Positions 16,682 through 25,388 of a stretch of DNA of 64,000 nucleotides are shown in pieces. The DNA is taken from contig NC_011830.1 in assembly GCF_000021925.1 (NCBI RefSeq), positions 334,501-398,500 of the forward strand, in the 5' to 3' direction. The notes under the pieces were generated by a model. It made no database searches. It was not told the origin of the DNA and was given only the letters and a program-made list of their open reading frames with translations. This DNA is from Desulfitobacterium hafniense DCB-2. GTDB lineage: Bacteria > Bacillota > Desulfitobacteriia > Desulfitobacteriales > Desulfitobacteriaceae. The position numbers and the translations under genes were made by a program. Numbering within the stretch: the first letter of the stretch is position 1; the number at the start of each line of letters is the position of its first letter.

Positions 16682-16714
16682 ACGAGGGGGAAATATAAGA
16701 TATTTCCCCTTCGT
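16682..16714 (+). other. Intraoperonic hairpin between fixB and fixC
   Basis: ACGAGGGGGAAATAT (16682-16696) pairs with ATATTTCCCCTTCGT (16700-16714), a 15-bp stem with a 3-nt loop and no T-run. It is more likely an RNA processing or stability element than a terminator. Confidence 0.6.
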
Positions 16715-16741
16715 TCCTACACCAGAGGAGGAGTTATAGAA

Positions 16742-18034
16742 ATGTCTGATGATCGATTTGATGCCATTGTGGTCGGTGGCGGGATAGCCGGTACTGTGAC
16801 CGCATATCTGCTGGCCAAGGAAGGTCTGGAAGTCATGCTGGTCGAGCGGGGGAATTACTCCGGCAGCAAGAATGTAACCGGCGGACGCATTTACAGCCAT
16901 AGCCTGGAAAAGATCATGCCCAACTTTGCCCAGGAAGCGCCGGTAGAACGTAAAATTACCCGTGAAAAAATCAGCCTGATGACAGAAGAAAGCAATGTCA
17001 CCCTTGATTTCAGTTCCACCAAACTGGGAGAACAAGGCCGTGATTCCTATTCCGTCTTAAGAGGCGTTTTTGACCAGTGGCTGGCCACTAAAGCGGAAGA
17101 GGCGGGGGTTCAGATCATCCCCGGTATCCGTGTCGATGATTTGATCCTTAGAGAAGGAAAGGTCTGCGGAATCATTGCCGGTGAGGATGAACTGGAAGCC
17201 AATGTGACGATTTTAGCCGATGGGGTAAACTCTCTGCTGGCTCAGAAATTAGGTTTCCGAGATGAGCTGCAGCCTAACCAGGTTGCCGTAGGGGCCAAAG
17301 AAATCATTGAATTACCGGCACAGACCATTGAAGACCGCTTCAACTGCAAAAAAGGGGAGGGAACCTCTTGGCTGTTTGCCGGGACCCCTTCGGCAGGGAA
17401 AGTTGGCGGGGGATTCATTTATACTAACAAAGAAAGCATTTCACTAGGGGTGGTCAGTACTTTAAGCGAGTTGATCAAAGCCAACAAAACCCTTCCGCAA
17501 ATGCTGGAGGATTTTAAAGCCCATCCCTCCATCGAACCGTTAATCAAAGGCGGCAAGATGGTGGAGTATTCCGGCCACCTGGTTCCCGAAGGGGGACTGA
17601 CCATGGTGCCCAAGATCATTGGCCATGGTGTCCTTGTTGTGGGAGATGCGGCCGGATTCTGTATTAACTTAGGCTACGCTGTGCGGGGGATGGACTTTGC
17701 GGTGGGTTCTGCGGAATGTGCGGCCAAAGCAGTGCTGAAAGCCAAAGAAGCCCAGGATTTCAGTGAGAGTTCTCTTCAGTGCTATCAGCTTTTCTTGGAT
17801 GAAAGCTTCGTCATGAAGGATCTGAAACAATACAGGAATTTTCCTCATTTCCTTGAGGAAACCCCCAGGATTTTTGATGGCTATCCCAGGCTGGCGGCAG
17901 ATATCATGAAAGACCTATTTGTGGTGACCGACAATCCACCCCAACCCCTTATGAAAATGATGATGAAAAATATCAGGGAAATCGGACTGCTGAACATTGC
18001 CAAGGACTGCTGGAAAGGAGTGCGTTCCCTATGA
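16742..18034 (+). CDS. fixC: FixC-type electron transfer flavoprotein-quinone oxidoreductase
   Basis: A 430-residue flavoprotein. FDAIVVGGGIAGTVTAYLLA is the Rossmann FAD-binding start, NVTGGRIYSHSLEKIMP is typical of FixC, and GHGVLVVGDAAGFCIN with RGMDFAVGSAECAA is the second FAD motif. FixC links quinone or NAD(P)H pools to the FixAB flavoprotein with ferredoxin-like FixX as partner. The start follows AGAGGAGGAGTTATAGA. It overlaps fixX by 4 bp (ATGA). Confidence 0.93.
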   Translation: MSDDRFDAIVVGGGIAGTVTAYLLAKEGLEVMLVERGNYSGSKNVTGGRIYSHSLEKIMPNFAQEAPVERKITREKISLMTEESNVTLDFSSTKLGEQGRDSYSVLRGVFDQWLATKAEEAGVQIIPGIRVDDLILREGKVCGIIAGEDELEANVTILADGVNSLLAQKLGFRDELQPNQVAVGAKEIIELPAQTIEDRFNCKKGEGTSWLFAGTPSAGKVGGGFIYTNKESISLGVVSTLSELIKANKTLPQMLEDFKAHPSIEPLIKGGKMVEYSGHLVPEGGLTMVPKIIGHGVLVVGDAAGFCINLGYAVRGMDFAVGSAECAAKAVLKAKEAQDFSESSLQCYQLFLDESFVMKDLKQYRNFPHFLEETPRIFDGYPRLAADIMKDLFVVTDNPPQPLMKMMMKNIREIGLLNIAKDCWKGVRSL

Positions 18035-18327
18035 TCATCAAGAATAACGTCAACGTCGATCACAAACTGGGCATCAATAAATTTCATGTGGATGAAGAAA
18101 ATGCCCATATCGTTTTAAAAGAAGACAACCTGGACATGAAGGAATATCAGAAACTGGTGATCGCCTGCCCGGCAGGGTTATATAAGATCGACGAAAAAGG
18201 AAATCCCCAATTTGACTATGCGGGATGCTTAGAATGCGGAACTTGTCGGGTGTTGTGCGGCAAGACCATTATAGAAAAATGGGAGCTTCCCCAGGGAACG
18301 CTGGGGATAGAATTCAGATTCGGGTAA
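18031..18327 (+). CDS. fixX: FixX-like ferredoxin
   Basis: A 98-residue ferredoxin-like protein. A CPAGLYKIDEKG segment precedes the cluster-binding CLECGTCRVLC (Cys-x2-Cys-x2-Cys-x3-Cys), and GTLGIEFRFG closes the protein as in E. coli FixX. It carries one 4Fe-4S cluster and works with FixC. The start overlaps the fixC stop, so the two are translationally coupled. Confidence 0.93.
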   Translation: MIIKNNVNVDHKLGINKFHVDEENAHIVLKEDNLDMKEYQKLVIACPAGLYKIDEKGNPQFDYAGCLECGTCRVLCGKTIIEKWELPQGTLGIEFRFG

Positions 18328-18352
18328 TCCCTTGGCGAAGGAGATAAGGACA

Positions 18353-19885
18353 ATGGATATGAGGCAAACCTTCGAGGGTCTGTTGGATTACTGGGGCGGG
18401 AAAACACCGGACAAAGAGGCAGTCTATGATGGACTGAGGCGCATGAGCTATGGGGAGCTGAAAAGAGAGGCCGGACAGCTGGCAAAGGCTCTAGCTTGTT
18501 TAAACATTCAGGCAGGGGATAAGGTACTGGCCATTCTGCCTAACTGGCATGAATTTATTGTTCTATTTTTTGCATTGGCCAAAATGGAGGCGGTCCTGGT
18601 TCCCTGCGGAGTTTCTTTAACAGCAAAGGAAATCAGTCAACGCTGTCAAATGATTCAGCCTAAACTGGCATTTGTTTCCGGCCATGATCAACTGAGGTGG
18701 CTGGAAGCAGAGGCTGGATGCTGTAAAATAATTGCGGTGCGTTTTGAAGATAAAAAAGCAATGGGGTATTCGGAATTATTGGCCTTAGGGGAAAAAAACC
18801 GAGAGCAAAAGCTCCCGGGAAAAAGGCAAGACGAGGTTATGTGCACCATTATCTTTACTTCCGGGACAACAGGTGCTCCCAAAGGTGTGGAACTAACCGA
18901 CAGGAGTATCATGCAAACGGCCATAAGCATCGGCATACGTTTAGAGAGTTCCCATAGGGATGTATTCCTGGTACCCCTCCCCTGCACACACTTGTTTGGC
19001 ATTGTGACAGGAATGGTGGTGCCCTTGTATGTTGGCGCCAAAATCGTGATCATGGAAAGGTTTAGGGCCAAGGAAGCCCTGAAGCTCATTGAACAGGAAC
19101 AGATCACCGTCCACCATGGCGTGCCCACCATGTTTATTCGGGAGCTGGAAGACTATAAAGGACATGAAGTCAACCTCCAGTCCTTGAGAACAGGCGTTGC
19201 AGCAGGTGCAATCTGCAGCGAAGAGGTGCTGAAGAAAATCACGGACATATTTAAGTTTAACCTTATGGTTGCCTATGGACTTACCGAATTTGTAGGGGTT
19301 TCAATGACAACCTTAAGTGATACTATAGAAGATAGATTGAAGACGGTGGGGAAGCCTTATGAGGGGATACAGGTGAGGGCCGTTCACGAGAGCGGGAGGA
19401 CGGCAGAACCGGGAGAAGTGGGGGAACTTTGCTGCAAAGGATATGGCGCAATGAAGGGATATTATCAGCTGCCTGCTCAAACCCGGAAAGTATTGGATGC
19501 GGAGGGCTGGCTGCACACCGGAGACCTGGCCAGGATAGATGAACGCGGCTATATCACAATCGTGGGCAGAAAGAAGGAGGTTATCATCCGCGGAGGATAT
19601 AATATCTATCCCCGGGAGATAGAAGAAGTCTATTATAACCATCCTGAGGTCATGGAAGCATGTGTCATAGGCCTCCCCCATCAGGATTTGGGAGAACAAA
19701 CGGTTGCTTTTATCCAATTAAAAAGCCACTCCCAACAGACAGCCGCCCTTTTGCGCGAATATGCCAAAGGGAAGATAGCCAAGTACAAGGTGCCGGATCG
19801 GGTCCTTCTAGTAGAGCAGCTGCCTAAACTCAGCAACGGAAAGATCGACAAGAGAGAATTGGGGAAGATGGCAGTTTCCCTATAG
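18353..19885 (+). CDS. Acyl-CoA synthetase (CaiC-like, AMP-forming)
   Basis: A 510-residue ANL-superfamily ligase. TIIFTSGTTGAPKGVELTD is the P-loop motif, VAYGLTEFVG the ATP/acid-binding motif, GWLHTGDLARIDERGYITIVGR the hinge region, and KLSNGKIDKREL carries the C-terminal catalytic lysine. It activates a carboxylic acid to its acyl-CoA and probably primes the CoA-transferase cycle, as CaiC does. ATG 18353 follows GAAGGAGATAAGG; a TTG at 18332 would overlap that ribosome site. No enoyl-CoA hydratase (CaiD) lies in the operon. Confidence 0.9.
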   Translation: MDMRQTFEGLLDYWGGKTPDKEAVYDGLRRMSYGELKREAGQLAKALACLNIQAGDKVLAILPNWHEFIVLFFALAKMEAVLVPCGVSLTAKEISQRCQMIQPKLAFVSGHDQLRWLEAEAGCCKIIAVRFEDKKAMGYSELLALGEKNREQKLPGKRQDEVMCTIIFTSGTTGAPKGVELTDRSIMQTAISIGIRLESSHRDVFLVPLPCTHLFGIVTGMVVPLYVGAKIVIMERFRAKEALKLIEQEQITVHHGVPTMFIRELEDYKGHEVNLQSLRTGVAAGAICSEEVLKKITDIFKFNLMVAYGLTEFVGVSMTTLSDTIEDRLKTVGKPYEGIQVRAVHESGRTAEPGEVGELCCKGYGAMKGYYQLPAQTRKVLDAEGWLHTGDLARIDERGYITIVGRKKEVIIRGGYNIYPREIEEVYYNHPEVMEACVIGLPHQDLGEQTVAFIQLKSHSQQTAALLREYAKGKIAKYKVPDRVLLVEQLPKLSNGKIDKRELGKMAVSL

Positions 19886-19915
19886 CCTCCCTGAGGAGAG
19901 GTAAGGAGGTCAGGA

Positions 19916-20554
19916 ATGAAAATATTGGGGATAAACGGCAGCCACCGTAAGGGAAAAAACACGGCAGCACTGCTTAAGTTAGTGCTGGAGGAAACGGAGA
20001 GACTGGGCTGCTCTACAGAACTGCTGGAGTTAGCTGATTTGGATATAAAGCTCTGCATCGCCTGCAACGTCTGCCTCAAGCAATCCCGCTGTTCCGTTGC
20101 CGGTGATGATATGGCTATGGTGGAGCATAAGCTATTAGAAGCAGATGGCATTTTGCTTGGCTCACCGGTTTATTGGAGCAATGTTACTGCTTTAATGAAA
20201 AACTTTATGGACCGCAGCCGCTATTTGCATATAACGAGAAATTTACTGGCCGGAAAGGCAGGAGCCGCAGTGACAAACGCCGGTCTACTTCATGGCGGGC
20301 AAGAAGCCACGTTAAAGATCATGGAAGGTTTTTTGCAGGCTCATGGGCTGCATATCGTGGATGCCCGCAATCCTAATACCGGGATTTTTACCATTGGTGT
20401 GGTGGGAGCTATGATGTCGGGATTCAAGGAAGATAAGGCGGTCTGGCGGCGCAGTGGGGCAGATGATGAATTAGTCCAGGCAACATCCAGACAGCTGGGA
20501 AGAAATATGGTGGCATTGATCCAACAGCTGAGTGGCGCATCTAAAATGACGTAG
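19916..20554 (+). CDS. NADPH-dependent FMN reductase / iron-sulphur flavoprotein family
   Basis: A 212-residue flavodoxin-fold protein. The N-terminal KILGINGSHRKGKNTAALLK binds FMN phosphate, and DLDIKLCIACNVCLKQSRC has the compact cysteine motif of iron-sulphur flavoproteins; LGSPVYWSNVTALMKNFMDR is the second flavin loop. The start follows AGGAGGTCAGGA, 30 bp after the ligase gene. As last gene of the operon it may supply reduced flavin or electrons to FixC. The exact donor and acceptor are unknown. Confidence 0.85.
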   Translation: MKILGINGSHRKGKNTAALLKLVLEETERLGCSTELLELADLDIKLCIACNVCLKQSRCSVAGDDMAMVEHKLLEADGILLGSPVYWSNVTALMKNFMDRSRYLHITRNLLAGKAGAAVTNAGLLHGGQEATLKIMEGFLQAHGLHIVDARNPNTGIFTIGVVGAMMSGFKEDKAVWRRSGADDELVQATSRQLGRNMVALIQQLSGASKMT

Positions 20555-20585
20555 TCTAAGACATGCTTATTGCTTGGATATAGAG

Positions 20586-20630
20586 TAAGAATACCCGTCA
20601 TGGTTCACAAGGCCCTGACGGGTATTCTTA
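20586..20630. terminator. Terminator closing the cai/fix-like operon
   Basis: TAAGAATACCCGTCA (20586-20600) pairs with TGACGGGTATTCTTA (20616-20630), a 15-bp perfect stem. A short T-run follows at 20639-20643. The remaining 270 bp to the MarR gene hold no recognised gene. Confidence 0.75.
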
Positions 20631-20904
20631 TAGAAGCTCTTTTAGCTTGCATGCCAGGATAAAAAACCTTTTTAGCAAGCGATCAAACCTGCGTTCTTTT
20701 TGCCTAGCTTGTTGATCAGGAACAAGGCAGATGGGCCACTGACTGCTCTCTGCATCAAAGAAAACAAAGGAAACAGAAGCATCGGGCCATTGGTGCAATT
20801 AAGAAATCTTCGAGGCCCAATTCTATGATTGTCGCCGCCACGATTGAGTATACTCAATAAATTGGTAATTGCCTCTATGATGGTAGAAAGTGAGGTTGAG
20901 ACGT

Positions 20905-21345
20905 ATGACGTCTTTTTATGAATATACCAGTGGTTCTCTTGGACATAAGCTTAATAAGTCTGCCCGCCTGATTACTCATAAGTTGGTAAGAAACTTTCGC
21001 GAGAGTGATATTAAGATCAATGCGGAACAATGGAAGATCCTTCTTTATCTTTACCAAGAAGATGGGCAGACTCAGACCAGCTTAGCCGAGTCCACTGGGA
21101 AAGATGAGCCCAGTGTTTCCCGAATTGTTAACACGATGGAAAAGTTTAATCTGGTGTTCCGCACCCGACACCCCAGCGACCGTCGTACCAACTTGATCTT
21201 CCTAACGGAAAACGGCAGAGATATGAGAGAGACGCTCATGTCCATGGGTAAAAAAACAAACAGAGAAGTTACCGAGGGCATTGCCCTTCAAGAAATAGAA
21301 ACTTGTATCCGCGTGCTTGATAAAGTCATCGAAAATCTTTCCTGA
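20905..21345 (+). CDS. MarR family transcriptional regulator
   Basis: A 146-residue winged-helix protein. INAEQWKILLYLYQEDGQTQTSLAE and DEPSVSRIVNTMEKFNLVFRTRHPSDRRTNLIFLTENG carry the MarR helix-turn-helix and the wing with its conserved Asp-Arg-Arg. ATG 20905 has GTGAGG 9 bp upstream; the in-frame GTG at 20890 overlaps that site. It stands alone between terminators. Target genes and ligand cannot be told; the flavin reductase upstream is one possibility. Confidence 0.87.
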   Translation: MTSFYEYTSGSLGHKLNKSARLITHKLVRNFRESDIKINAEQWKILLYLYQEDGQTQTSLAESTGKDEPSVSRIVNTMEKFNLVFRTRHPSDRRTNLIFLTENGRDMRETLMSMGKKTNREVTEGIALQEIETCIRVLDKVIENLS

Positions 21346-21529
21346 ACCTAACGTTTTATCGAATACTGTCAGGGCAGGATTTTTAGAAAATCAATGACTT
21401 CCTTTACTAACTTCTACTAACTTCCATGTATATTGGGAGTATAATTAGGATGACGTATAGTTAACGTTTGTCGATTTGCATTAAAGAACAACTAAATTTA
21501 AATTAAAAAAAGAAAAGGTTAAACGCCCT

Positions 21530-22054
21530 ATGATTTTAGAAACGGCAAGATTGATTTTAAGGGAAATGACCCAGGAGGATTTCCCGGCGCTTTGCAAGAT
21601 TCTTCAGGATGATGAAGTGATGTATGCTTATGAGGGAGCCTTCAGCCTGATTGAGGCTCAAGTATGGTTGGACAGGCAGATCGAGCGTTGCCGTAAAGAC
21701 GGGTTTGGTCTCTGGGCAGTTGTTTTGAAGGAAAGCGGAGAAATGGTCGGCCAGTGCGGCTTGACGATGCAGGGGTATAAGGGTGGTCAAGTTCTGGAAG
21801 TGGGTTATCTGTTCCAGAAGGAGAGCTGGCACTACGGCTATGCCACTGAGGCGGCTATCGCCTGTAAAAAATACGCTTTTAACGAACTTAAGGCCCAGGA
21901 AGTTTATTCAATCATCCGTGACAGCAATACTCCTTCCCAAAATGTGGCCAAACGGAATGGCATGACCTGCATCGATGAGATGGTTAAGCACTACCGGGGC
22001 GTGGATATGCCCCACTTGGTTTATTGCGTTAAGGCTCAACAGCAAAGCAACTGA
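21530..22054 (+). CDS. GNAT family N-acetyltransferase (RimJ/RimL type)
   Basis: A 174-residue acetyltransferase. TARLILREMTQEDFPALCKILQD is the RimJ/RimL start; VLEVGYLFQKESWHYGYATEAAIACKKYAF contains the acetyl-CoA pyrophosphate loop (Gln/Arg-x2-Gly-x-Gly/Ala variant WHYGYAT), followed by VYSIIRDSNTPSQNVAKRNGM. Substrates of this group are protein N-termini, antibiotics or small amines. The ribosome site (AAAAGG) is weak. The 180 bp upstream are AT-rich with a repeated ACTAACTTC (21406-21424). Confidence 0.85.
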   Translation: MILETARLILREMTQEDFPALCKILQDDEVMYAYEGAFSLIEAQVWLDRQIERCRKDGFGLWAVVLKESGEMVGQCGLTMQGYKGGQVLEVGYLFQKESWHYGYATEAAIACKKYAFNELKAQEVYSIIRDSNTPSQNVAKRNGMTCIDEMVKHYRGVDMPHLVYCVKAQQQSN

Positions 22055-22083
22055 GCTGTTGTGATGAAGAAGGGCGGTGAACT

Positions 22084-23640
22084 ATGAAGCTTAATTTAGC
22101 GGTATTTGCTTATCATTTAGCTGATTATGCCCCAAGGCTTTATGATTCAGAGGTTCACGGGTTAGGGATCGGGGATGTACGATTTATAGACAGGCAGGAA
22201 ACATTTCTGTCTGAGTCTGTGTACATTGGTGCGTGGGATAAGTTGCAAGCGCTGATAAGGCCTCCTTCCTATGTTGTATGTATCGGCAGGGATGAAACCA
22301 CAGACCGGTGGCTGGAGAAGCATGGGGTGAAGGCCCTGATTCTGGACTCCGAAGTTGAATTGAATGAGGTCTTTGAAAGGCTTCAGGATATTTTCCAGCA
22401 TTACAACCGTTTGGAATCTGAATTGCTGGAGGCCGTTTTATGCAAAGAGCCCTTGAATGTTTTGCTGAATATCTGTGCAAAATTCTTTGCTAATCCGACC
22501 TTTATCACCGATGCCGCGCTATGTTTAGTCGCAACCTGCGATAATTTTGCCCACCCGGAGACAGATCGGGCCTGGCAAGAGACTATAGAATCGGGACGAT
22601 CAAGTTCAGAACTGCTCTTGCTTATGAAGCGAAAAAAGCTGACCAACCTCCTCAATACCTCCCGAAAAGCGGAATTTGTCAATGTAGGCGAAAACTATTC
22701 CAAGATCATCTGCGCCAACTATTTTGATCAGGAAGTGAGGATTGCCACCTTTACCGTCAGCGAGGCGTACACACCCCTGAGTCCCCTGCAGGCAGGTCTT
22801 GTCGACCATGTGGCAAAGCTGCTGACCGCAGAGGTCAGGAAACAGCACAAGGCATCCTCCCGTTACCTGTTTGCGATTCGCAGCAATATCAGCAATCTGC
22901 TCCATGGCCAAAAAATTGATGGGGCTATCCTGAAAACTAATTTTGCCCACATCGGCTGGACCGACCAAGAGGATTACCGGCTTCTGAAAATCCCCTTGAC
23001 TGCCGCGGAACTGGCGGACGGCACCGCCGGTCATAACAGAAAAATCTATGAAAGCATTTTCCCCCACTATGTCTCTCTGGATCTGAATGAGGTGCTGATC
23101 CTGGTTATCCGCTGCGCCAGGGATACGGAAGCAGACAAACGTCGTTTTGCTGAACTGAAAAAACATCTTAAAAATGAAAACGCCGCTTGCGGCGTCAGCA
23201 AAACCTTTCATGATTTTGACATGCTGGGTGAGGAATACAAGCTTGCCAATGCAGCCCTGGAAATCGGCAGTTGGAAATATCCTAAGGAAGCTCTTTACTT
23301 CTATGAGGATATGATGCTGGAACATCTCTTCAGTGAAGGCAGCCGTATTTTTAATCTACGCTCCTTATGCCACGATTCGGTGCTGCGGATCGCCGAGCAT
23401 GATCAGCAGAATAACAGCAGCTTGCTGCAAACCCTGAAGGTTTACCTGCTGCAGGAAAAAAGCCTGCTTGCGGCTTCTCAGGAGCTGCATATCCATCGCA
23501 ATACGCTGGTTTACCGTCTAGGCAAAATTGAGCAGATCAGCGGCCTGGATTTAAATTCGCCGCTGATCCGCCTGCAGGGGATCTTATCCTGTCTGATCCT
23601 GGAATATCTGAATGGATTGGAAGAGAAAGCTCCTGACTGA
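22084..23640 (+). CDS. PucR family transcriptional regulator
   Basis: A 518-residue regulator. The N-terminal ~130 residues resemble the purine catabolism regulator ligand domain; a GAF-like/GGDEF-like central region follows. The C-terminus has the PucR helix-turn-helix: LLQTLKVYLLQEKSLLAASQELHIHRNTLVYRLGKIEQISGLDL. The ribosome site is GAAGAAGGGCGGTGA. It precedes a folate-dependent methyltransferase and a cyclodeaminase on the same strand, so it most likely controls them. PucR relatives in Firmicutes respond to purine or amino-acid-derived ligands. Confidence 0.88.
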   Translation: MKLNLAVFAYHLADYAPRLYDSEVHGLGIGDVRFIDRQETFLSESVYIGAWDKLQALIRPPSYVVCIGRDETTDRWLEKHGVKALILDSEVELNEVFERLQDIFQHYNRLESELLEAVLCKEPLNVLLNICAKFFANPTFITDAALCLVATCDNFAHPETDRAWQETIESGRSSSELLLLMKRKKLTNLLNTSRKAEFVNVGENYSKIICANYFDQEVRIATFTVSEAYTPLSPLQAGLVDHVAKLLTAEVRKQHKASSRYLFAIRSNISNLLHGQKIDGAILKTNFAHIGWTDQEDYRLLKIPLTAAELADGTAGHNRKIYESIFPHYVSLDLNEVLILVIRCARDTEADKRRFAELKKHLKNENAACGVSKTFHDFDMLGEEYKLANAALEIGSWKYPKEALYFYEDMMLEHLFSEGSRIFNLRSLCHDSVLRIAEHDQQNNSSLLQTLKVYLLQEKSLLAASQELHIHRNTLVYRLGKIEQISGLDLNSPLIRLQGILSCLILEYLNGLEEKAPD

Positions 23641-23782
23641 TGGGGGATTGTACCGGGAGGACAAATTGCAATCCTTGTTTTAGTACCGCCGGCACATTGT
23701 TTGGAGCCTTGTTGCTATCTATAGTTAGAGATAAGCAGAAAACGCTAAAAAACAATGAAGTGTGAAAAAGGGGGTACTTAAC

Positions 23783-25192
23783 ATGAGTTCAGACAACCAA
23801 AGAGCACAATTTCAAGTGGTTACCGGCAATGAGAGCCCCGCCATTTATCATCAGTTCAGCCCGGCCCTGGAAACAGCGACCTTGCTGTTCCAGATGGCGC
23901 CCGGCCTTCTTGTACCTTACGAATTTGGAGGCGTCGAATATGAAATCGATGGTTACAGAAAGAGTGCCTGGATTGGCACAACACTGATGATCAGTCCGAT
24001 TTACGACGTGGTTGGACCGGATGCGGTTAAGTTCTTAAACTCGATCTGTGTGAATGACTTTACCAATTTGACCACTAAAGGATTAAGGCATGCGGTCATC
24101 TGCAATGATCAAGGCCAGGTTTTAACGGATGGGGTTGTGATTCGGATTGGTGAAGACAGATACCGTACCTATTGGCTGAATCCCCCGATTGATTATTTTC
24201 TGAAAACCAGTGGGATGAATGTGGCCGGTGAAGATCTGAGCGGCACTGAATACTTCATCCAGATTGCCGGTGAAAGATCTTTGGAAATTCTGGAGGATGC
24301 TTTTGCAGCGGATCTCCATGATATCAAGTTTGCCACCCACCGCAAGGCGAGCATGGACGGAAAAGAAGTGGAAATTATCCGTCTCGGCATGTCGGGAAAC
24401 CTTGCCTATGAAATCCATGGCCCCATGGCTGAGTTCGACGAAGTATACCGTAAAGTCTGGAACAGCGGTCAGAAGTTTGGCGCCCGGAAGTTAGGAATGC
24501 ATGCCTATAACCTGTTTAATCATACGGAAGCCGGGTTCCCCAATATCCATCTTCATTATCCTCTTCCCTGGTTTGAATCAGGGGAGGATATGGCCAAGTA
24601 TATGCTGGCCAATCCTCAATATTCTATGTATAATCTCAATCGCAAGTTGGTAGGAAGCGTGGGTGAGGAACTGCAAGCCCGTTTTGTGACTCCTTATGAT
24701 GTGGGCTGGGGGTTCCTGGTCAAATTCAACCATGAGTTCAGAGGCCGTAAAGCCCTGGAGGAGATTGCCAAGAACCCTCCCCGTACTGCTGTAACCCTGG
24801 AATGGAATGGTGATGACGTAGGCGCGGTATTTGCAACCCAGTTCAAGCCCGGCGAAGAAGCCTGCGAAAGCATAGGGGCTGAATCGGAAGGGGTGTTCAC
24901 AAGCAATACTTTCAGAGGCGAGATGGCTTATCGTGCCGACCGTGTTCTCTACAACGGTAAAGATATCGGCATCAGCTCCGGCCGAATCGTTTCTTATCAC
25001 TACAACAGCATGATTTCTCTGGGTTTCATTGATCCGGCCTATGCCAAAGGGGGTACAGAACTGACTCTGATTTGGGGTACTCCAGGGACCCGGCAGATGA
25101 ATATCCGCGTCAAGGTCGCCAGATTCCCCTATAATGGAGATTTCGTCAGAAACGAGAATAAGGATGTGGAGGAAATCCCTCGTCATAAATAG
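23783..25192 (+). CDS. GcvT-like folate-dependent methyltransferase/demethylase (LigM/DesA type)
   Basis: A 469-residue GcvT-fold protein, longer than glycine-cleavage T protein (~365) and in the range of LigM/DesA O-demethylases. SPIYDVVGPDAVKFLNSICVNDFTNL and HAVICNDQGQVLTDGVVIRIGEDRY are GcvT folate-binding motifs; SGNLAYEIHGPMAEFDEVY and VGWGFLVKFNHEFRGRKAL belong to the central domain. It should pass a methyl or methylene group from an organic substrate to tetrahydrofolate. ATG 23783 follows AAAGGGGGTACTTAAC. A folate cyclodeaminase follows it. No other glycine-cleavage genes are present, so a demethylase role is preferred. Confidence 0.8.
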   Translation: MSSDNQRAQFQVVTGNESPAIYHQFSPALETATLLFQMAPGLLVPYEFGGVEYEIDGYRKSAWIGTTLMISPIYDVVGPDAVKFLNSICVNDFTNLTTKGLRHAVICNDQGQVLTDGVVIRIGEDRYRTYWLNPPIDYFLKTSGMNVAGEDLSGTEYFIQIAGERSLEILEDAFAADLHDIKFATHRKASMDGKEVEIIRLGMSGNLAYEIHGPMAEFDEVYRKVWNSGQKFGARKLGMHAYNLFNHTEAGFPNIHLHYPLPWFESGEDMAKYMLANPQYSMYNLNRKLVGSVGEELQARFVTPYDVGWGFLVKFNHEFRGRKALEEIAKNPPRTAVTLEWNGDDVGAVFATQFKPGEEACESIGAESEGVFTSNTFRGEMAYRADRVLYNGKDIGISSGRIVSYHYNSMISLGFIDPAYAKGGTELTLIWGTPGTRQMNIRVKVARFPYNGDFVRNENKDVEEIPRHK

Positions 25193-25209
25193 ATTACGGC
25201 AAATTATTT

Positions 25210-25240
25210 GAACCCGGTTCCGAATGGGACCGGGTTTTTG
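25210..25240 (+). terminator. Terminator after the GcvT-like gene
   Basis: AACCCGGT (25211-25218) pairs with ACCGGGTT (25229-25236), followed by TTTTG. It implies that the cyclodeaminase gene, 200 bp on, has its own promoter or is reached by read-through. Confidence 0.8.
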
Positions 25241-25388
25241 CGTCATCAGACAGTCGTACCGCCTCGTTTGGTTCAGCTTAAGGACTGGAAAAATTTTCGT
25301 GAGCAATCCAGGTGTAGGGAAACCAGAGTTGGAAAAAATACCATAGAGCTATGAAGTGGTGAATTTAAACTAGAGATGGGGTGAGAGT

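Noticed and set aside
23641..23761. Sigma-54 promoter upstream of the GcvT-like gene (CCGGCACATTGTTTGG)
   Set aside because: The -12 element reads TTTGG and lacks the GC required; the other three promoters fit far better.
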